A stretch of DNA of 64,000 nt from Prevotella sp. (lineage in GTDB: Bacteria; Bacteroidota; Bacteroidia; Bacteroidales; Bacteroidaceae): contig SUYI01000008.1 of NCBI GenBank assembly GCA_015060485.1, forward strand, positions 42,924 to 106,923. The letters are read 5' to 3'. The notes under the pieces are model-generated. The model did not search any database, was not told the origin of the DNA, and was given only the letters and a program-made list of their open reading frames with translations. The position numbers and the translations under genes were made by a program. Positions within the stretch are counted from its first letter, which is position 1; each line of letters starts with the position of its first letter. Below are positions 59,619 to 64,000 of the stretch, piece by piece.

Positions 59619-62600
59619 TTACTTGTTCTTTAGCATCCTATCCAATAATTCTTGTTGTGCGTTCAATCCGTCAGTACCCGTAAGAACTACCCTTGCATCG
59701 ATGGGGATATTCAGCCTTGCAATCAGCCGGTCTGTAGCCTCGCGGTGAGCATCGACGGCATCACGTAACTCTTCATTGTCAGTCTGTACATTGACAATCG
59801 GAGTAACGATCTGGCTGCTGCCACCAGCGCCCATGGAGCGCGACACGTCCTCTGCAGTCAGCGAACCGACGGTGTTGTTACGCTGTGCCTGGTCGAGGAA
59901 GTTCAGGAACGGCAGCACATTCGGGTTGTTTACGGCCTGATGGTTGGCGACGAACTCGCCTTCATGAACCACTCCGGCCTCCTTCTTATATTGCTTGCCC
60001 CCGGTGAAACCGCCACCATAGTAGCCTGCCTCCTGAGCCTGCTGCTGTTTCTTCAGAGCTGCAATCTGAAGCATACCGGCAGCCGTGGCCATAGCGGCAA
60101 AGGCTGCGGCAATGATTGGTGCTGCAGGTCCACCTACAGACAGGCCAGCACCATAAGCCTGGATGGCATTGACTGCCGTCTGGCCAATGGCCTGAGCCAT
60201 CTGAATTACCATTTGGCGCTTATTGTACTTGCTCTTAATAGCGGCTTCCTCTTTCTGCTGTTTTTCCTGCAGTTTCTTTATCTTTTTCTGGTTATTTCCG
60301 GCTGCCGCAATCTGCTTCTCATATTTTTTCTGCACCTGTGCGGTCTCGTATTCCTGCTGAGCAGAAAAATAACTGCTAGCAGCCTGCATCACTTGGTTTA
60401 TTTGTTGGTATGCCACCTGCATCTCCTGACTGAGCTTCTCACAGAAATCAGAGGTAGCCTGCTGTTTGGCCAGCAGATATGCGGCATGGTTTTTCTCATC
60501 GTCACCATATAGTTCTTTCAGTTTCTCCATTAGCGTCTGGTAGTTCTGAATGGTGCCCACGATAGGGGAGGCACTTTCTGTTGGAGCGGCTGCATTGCGT
60601 GCGTTGGTCAGCATGTCATTGGCAGTGTTCTGCGTCTGCTCCGCCGGAGACTGTGTGCCTGCATACTGAGACTGAATGGCGATGCGGGCACGCTGGTATT
60701 CCTCTTCCTCGATCAGCCCCTTCTCATGTAGTTTATCGAGTTCGTCGAGGGCTGTCTGCAGCATTTTTTCATTACTTATCCCCAGATATTGCTGGCGCAC
60801 CTGGTCGAGTTGCTGTTGGTACTCTTTTTCACGTTCAATCCTATTACGCTCCTCCGTTTGTTCCAATTCCCATTCGGCGTTCATGCGTTCCAGAGTGCCT
60901 TCTTTGTACAATTCCACTTTGTCTGCAAGGAAAGACTCATTGAGTGTTCGCAGCCTTTCCTGCTTCTCATCCTCGGTAATCTCCTCACGTGCGGCCTGCG
61001 CTTCTATCTCCAACTGCTGGAGTCTCATGCATCGCTGTAGGTCTTCCAGTTTCATCTGATTCATCTGCTGCGACCCCTTAAAGTTCAACTCCTCTATCTG
61101 GCGGTTCAGCTTCTCGTATTCCACGGATCCTTTCTCATAGACGTCACGACGCTTCTGAAGCCCCTCGAGCTGAAGTTTCTCCATATCCAGAATATACTGC
61201 CGGTAGGTGATTTTCCCCATGGCATACTCATGAGTCTTAGTCGCAAGCTTGGATTCGGATTCAGCCTTGGCGGCATCCTCGGCTTCTGCCTTGCGCTGCT
61301 CCCGCTCTCTCTTCTTACGGTCATTCTCGGATTCGTATGGGGTTGTGCCGCTTTCTGTTTCACTATCTGATTTCTTTTTCCTCTTTATCTTACTTAATTC
61401 CGCAGAAGTGGTAGTTATCTCATCGTTGAGATCTGTGATATCTTTCTCAGTCTGGCTTAACTGCTCGTGCACATCTTTCAGTTGGTCTTTGACATTGTTT
61501 ACACGAGCCTGTGCATTCTTAGTTGCGATATCCGTTCCTTTAGAAAGGTTTCGCATTCCTGAAGTTCCAAGTTTGTTCGCATTCTGACTAGCTGAGAACT
61601 GTGCAGCAGCCAAACCTAAATTAGCATCACTCAGGTCGCTGTTTAACTGAGATTCCTGCTTCTTCAGCTTGCGTTTCTTTCTATAGGTCTCTTCTAGTTC
61701 TTCCTGTGCTGCTTTCATCTTTATTGACTTCTCCAATTGTTCCAGATATGCTGTCAATGCATCAGTGTTATCATTTACCAAGCCCTTCTCTTTGTCGAGG
61801 TCTGCCAGATAGTCTGGAACTATTTTCTTCAGTTCATCCAGTTTTTCTTTCCTGGTCTCATAGGAAAGGTTGCTGTCATGGACTTGCTTTGATAAAAGTT
61901 CTATTTTGGTTCTTTCATCATCGAATTCGTCTGCAGCCCTATTATGAGCTTTACTGAGCGCATCCATTTCTTTTGCATTTTTGGATGTCTTAGCTGCTGC
62001 TTCAGTCAGCAGGGCGATGAAAGCCGTAATTGCCGTGATTGCCAATCCCCATGGATTGGCCTTGATGGCAGTACCGATGGCTTTTATTGATGTTGCCACC
62101 TTTCCATTCCATATTACTTCCAGTTTGGAGAGTGTAATTCCATACAGACGCTTAGCATTAAGAGCCGCTATTTCTACTGCAAGCGCAATAATAAGTATCT
62201 TATGTTCAGAAACAAAATCGATAAGACTTTTCAGGCCTCTTATGAGCAGAGATGTGCTGCTTATAGTAAATTGAACAACAGGAACCAGTTTCTCACCCAG
62301 TTCAACAGTCATTTCATGGAATTGTTTCTTGCATTTATCGATACCGGCTTCCACTGTATTGTTCATCGTCTCATACTCCTTGCCTACTGAAACAGCCTCA
62401 AAATAAGCCTTAGAGGCAAGCTCCTGCCTATCTCGTACATCATCTATCTTATCAGCCATTGTTGCGAGAACTGCTACGGCACGGCTACCGTCGAGACCCA
62501 TATCATCGAGCATCTTCATCATATTCTGAGGATCTGCTTTCTTCAAGCTGTCAGCAAGAGCAAGTATGGCGGCATTGGCATCAGTGTTAAGAAGATCAGT

Positions 62601-64000
62601 GAAAGATTTCACCTCCATGCCGGCTATCTTTGCAAATTTGGCAGTATCGGTCTGCATTTTTGTGAGCATGTTTCCGAAAGCCGTTGCAGCCATTTCATCA
62701 CGCAAAAGATTCTCATCCATCACAGCACCGAAACCCATGATCTGAGCCTGAGTCAGACCGATTTGTTTTCCGAAGCCAGCCACGCGGGCAGTAAAGTCCA
62801 CAAGGAATCCAGCCTGCGCGGAAGAATTTTGTGCCAGTTCATTAACGGCAGAACCCGTTGCAAGCATGGCGCCACGAAGCCCCTTGTCTTCGTCCTCCCC
62901 AAAAGCCATAGCCAGTTTACCCACCTTATCAATGGCATCCTCACCGAGGTCATCACCCAAGGCAACCTTAATCATGTTTCCGGCTTCTACGAATTCGAGG
63001 ATATCCTTCTTTGATGTCTTACCCAGACGGCCTGCTGCACCGGCAAGTTCGTTGAGTTCCTCTCTCGATGTGCGGGTGTCCATCTTCTTTAGGTCCTCAT
63101 TCAGGTCGCGGATGGCAGCATCAGACATGCCCGTGTATTTCCGAGTGTCGGCCATTGCCTCTTCCATTTCCGCATAGTCCTGTACGGTCTTGCGAATTGT
63201 CATTGACAGGCCGGTCAATGAACCTATCAGTAATGTGAGACCTCCCCAACTGTCATTCAAGAACTTTGTGAACTTTCCCCAGGCAGACATCTGTGCGCCA
63301 GCTTCCATCCGGGTTTTCTCAAGTTCAGTCCTCAGCACCTTAACCTTTTCCTCTGCTCTCTTGTATGAGTCAGAGCTGCGATCCATATCCTTCATTCCCT
63401 CATTCAAGGCTTTGATGGAATATTCCAGGTCTCGCACGCTGGCACCGCTGATATTGTCGAGCGTCCTCTTGATGAGGGTCGCTTCGTCGGCCACAACTTT
63501 CTCTTCCTTTCCGGCCTCCTTCAGCTCCTTGTTATAACGGTCAATGAGTGTGTTGGACTTCCTTTGTTCCTCCTTCACCTTTTCCAGTTGTGCATTGAAA
63601 CTGCGGATGTATTCAGTCGAACGCTCATAGGCCTTGCTGCCCTGCTCGGCAACCTTCAGGTGCTCGCGGGCAACTTCCAGTGCTTTCTCCAGCTGCTGGA
63701 CGGATGCCGTGCCGACGTTCTCGGACGTCTCACGAAGGAAGCGCATCTCAGCACCCAGTTGCTGTGCGCTCTTTCCGGTACCGGTAATGCCTGCCTTCAC
63801 TTCATCGAAGGCCCGCATGGTAGCGATGCTCTGCAGTTCCTGCTTCACCTCCTGCAGGCGACGCACGAAATCGCCCATCTCCTCGGCACCCTGAGGCTTC
63901 GCGTCAATCATCTTCTGCAGGGACTTCTGGGCATCACGGATATCCTTAGCAGAAGCATTGCCGAGGTTGTCGAGCGTCTGGATGGTCTTCATCACCTCGT
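59619..64000 (-). CDS. Phage tail tape measure protein (5' partial)
   Basis: The frame stays open to the window edge and has no convincing start near 63995, so the N-terminus is missing. At least 1458 residues are visible. The N-terminal 230 are coiled-coil repeats (LDNLGNASAKDIRDAQKSL, LDNISGASVRDLEYSIKAL). A TP901-type tape measure core follows (about 265-500: MADTRKYTGMSDAAIRDLNEDLKKMDTRTSREELNELAGAAGRLGKTSK), then hydrophobic segments near 600. A Gly/Ala-rich membrane-like stretch lies near 1300 (GGPAAPIIAAAFAAMATAAG). Such proteins set tail length and cross the host membrane, which indicates a long-tailed phage. Confidence 0.93.
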   Translation of the reverse strand, partial: EVMKTIQTLDNLGNASAKDIRDAQKSLQKMIDAKPQGAEEMGDFVRRLQEVKQELQSIATMRAFDEVKAGITGTGKSAQQLGAEMRFLRETSENVGTASVQQLEKALEVAREHLKVAEQGSKAYERSTEYIRSFNAQLEKVKEEQRKSNTLIDRYNKELKEAGKEEKVVADEATLIKRTLDNISGASVRDLEYSIKALNEGMKDMDRSSDSYKRAEEKVKVLRTELEKTRMEAGAQMSAWGKFTKFLNDSWGGLTLLIGSLTGLSMTIRKTVQDYAEMEEAMADTRKYTGMSDAAIRDLNEDLKKMDTRTSREELNELAGAAGRLGKTSKKDILEFVEAGNMIKVALGDDLGEDAIDKVGKLAMAFGEDEDKGLRGAMLATGSAVNELAQNSSAQAGFLVDFTARVAGFGKQIGLTQAQIMGFGAVMDENLLRDEMAATAFGNMLTKMQTDTAKFAKIAGMEVKSFTDLLNTDANAAILALADSLKKADPQNMMKMLDDMGLDGSRAVAVLATMADKIDDVRDRQELASKAYFEAVSVGKEYETMNNTVEAGIDKCKKQFHEMTVELGEKLVPVVQFTISSTSLLIRGLKSLIDFVSEHKILIIALAVEIAALNAKRLYGITLSKLEVIWNGKVATSIKAIGTAIKANPWGLAITAITAFIALLTEAAAKTSKNAKEMDALSKAHNRAADEFDDERTKIELLSKQVHDSNLSYETRKEKLDELKKIVPDYLADLDKEKGLVNDNTDALTAYLEQLEKSIKMKAAQEELEETYRKKRKLKKQESQLNSDLSDANLGLAAAQFSASQNANKLGTSGMRNLSKGTDIATKNAQARVNNVKDQLKDVHEQLSQTEKDITDLNDEITTTSAELSKIKRKKKSDSETESGTTPYESENDRKKREREQRKAEAEDAAKAESESKLATKTHEYAMGKITYRQYILDMEKLQLEGLQKRRDVYEKGSVEYEKLNRQIEELNFKGSQQMNQMKLEDLQRCMRLQQLEIEAQAAREEITEDEKQERLRTLNESFLADKVELYKEGTLERMNAEWELEQTEERNRIEREKEYQQQLDQVRQQYLGISNEKMLQTALDELDKLHEKGLIEEEEYQRARIAIQSQYAGTQSPAEQTQNTANDMLTNARNAAAPTESASPIVGTIQNYQTLMEKLKELYGDDEKNHAAYLLAKQQATSDFCEKLSQEMQVAYQQINQVMQAASSYFSAQQEYETAQVQKKYEKQIAAAGNNQKKIKKLQEKQQKEEAAIKSKYNKRQMVIQMAQAIGQTAVNAIQAYGAGLSVGGPAAPIIAAAFAAMATAAGMLQIAALKKQQQAQEAGYYGGGFTGGKQYKKEAGVVHEGEFVANHQAVNNPNVLPFLNFLDQAQRNNTVGSLTAEDVSRSMGAGGSSQIVTPIVNVQTDNEELRDAVDAHREATDRLIARLNIPIDARVVLTGTDGLNAQQELLDRMLKNK

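Larger units (their letters stand above)
56549..64000. mobile_element. Prophage end integrated at tRNA-Met (continues past the window)
   Basis: Directly after the tRNA come a tyrosine integrase on the plus strand and, convergent to it, a tail-associated protein and a tape measure protein on the minus strand, the latter running off the window edge. Integrase beside a tRNA with virion genes behind it is the usual layout of a temperate phage. The exact attachment core and the other end are not visible. Confidence 0.85.

Noticed and set aside
63993..63995. GTG at 63995 as the start of the tape measure gene
   Set aside because: The frame remains open to the window edge and the coiled-coil pattern continues, so the gene is probably truncated by the window.

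Overview
The window looks like a chromosome segment of a Bacteroidota bacterium, order Bacteroidales and most likely Prevotellaceae-like. The clues are repeated promoters of the TTTG-N19/20-TAnnTTTG type, two-component propeller (HTCS-type) regulators, DUF5686 and CotH/lamin-tail proteins, Kdo (LPS) genes, and ATGA-type gene overlaps with little Shine-Dalgarno signal. I cannot name a species.

Region 1 (1-13914) is an exopolysaccharide/capsule locus of Wzx/Wzy type. It holds an SLBB export protein (5' cut by the window), a Wzz co-polymerase, a protein that joins a Wzz-like domain to a Wzy-like polymerase, a Wzx flippase, and three glycosyltransferases. These are followed by an oppositely oriented LTA-synthase/sulfatase-type enzyme, two different initiating phosphoglycosyl transferases (WecA-like and PglC/WcaJ-like), a Wzi-like outer-membrane protein and a small lipoprotein. 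Region 2 (13915-20834) has a Gly/Ser-rich secreted protein, a phosphatase converging into it, and two tandem CotH-family proteins.

Region 3 (20875-30500, minus strand) is an operon headed by an exceptional 1376-residue regulator. It is a complete LacI-type repressor fused in frame to a periplasmic propeller sensor with a C-terminal HATPase, but with no H-box, receiver or AraC domain. Behind it come a GH31 alpha-xylosidase-like enzyme, an orphan TPR sensor kinase and RfbC. The promoter carries a LacI-type palindrome and a perfect 14-bp inverted repeat. This is my main candidate for an undescribed system.

Region 4 (30544-56276) is mostly housekeeping: a DUF5686 protein with a sensor kinase, an RNA methyltransferase, DPP IV, SerB, PurD, membrane proteins, KdsA/KdsD, RadA, QueC, FabG and a TetR regulator. 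It also holds a second odd regulator (44562-48320), an HTCS lacking the HATPase, with Glu at the H-box His and Lys at the receiver Asp. A phospholipase D-like protein and an orphan substrate-binding lipoprotein with a TPR partner are here too. Region 5 (56473-64000) is an initiator-type tRNA-Met gene with the end of a prophage beside it: a tyrosine integrase, a tail protein and a tape measure protein running off the window.

Scattered through the window are short arrays of about five 7-bp units (sometimes 8-bp). Their sequences differ but their period is fixed. Some lie in frame inside genes (a GT4, both CotH genes, purD), some supply stop codons (kdsA, queC), and some are intergenic. No feature list would name them, and they look like a genome-wide repeat family.
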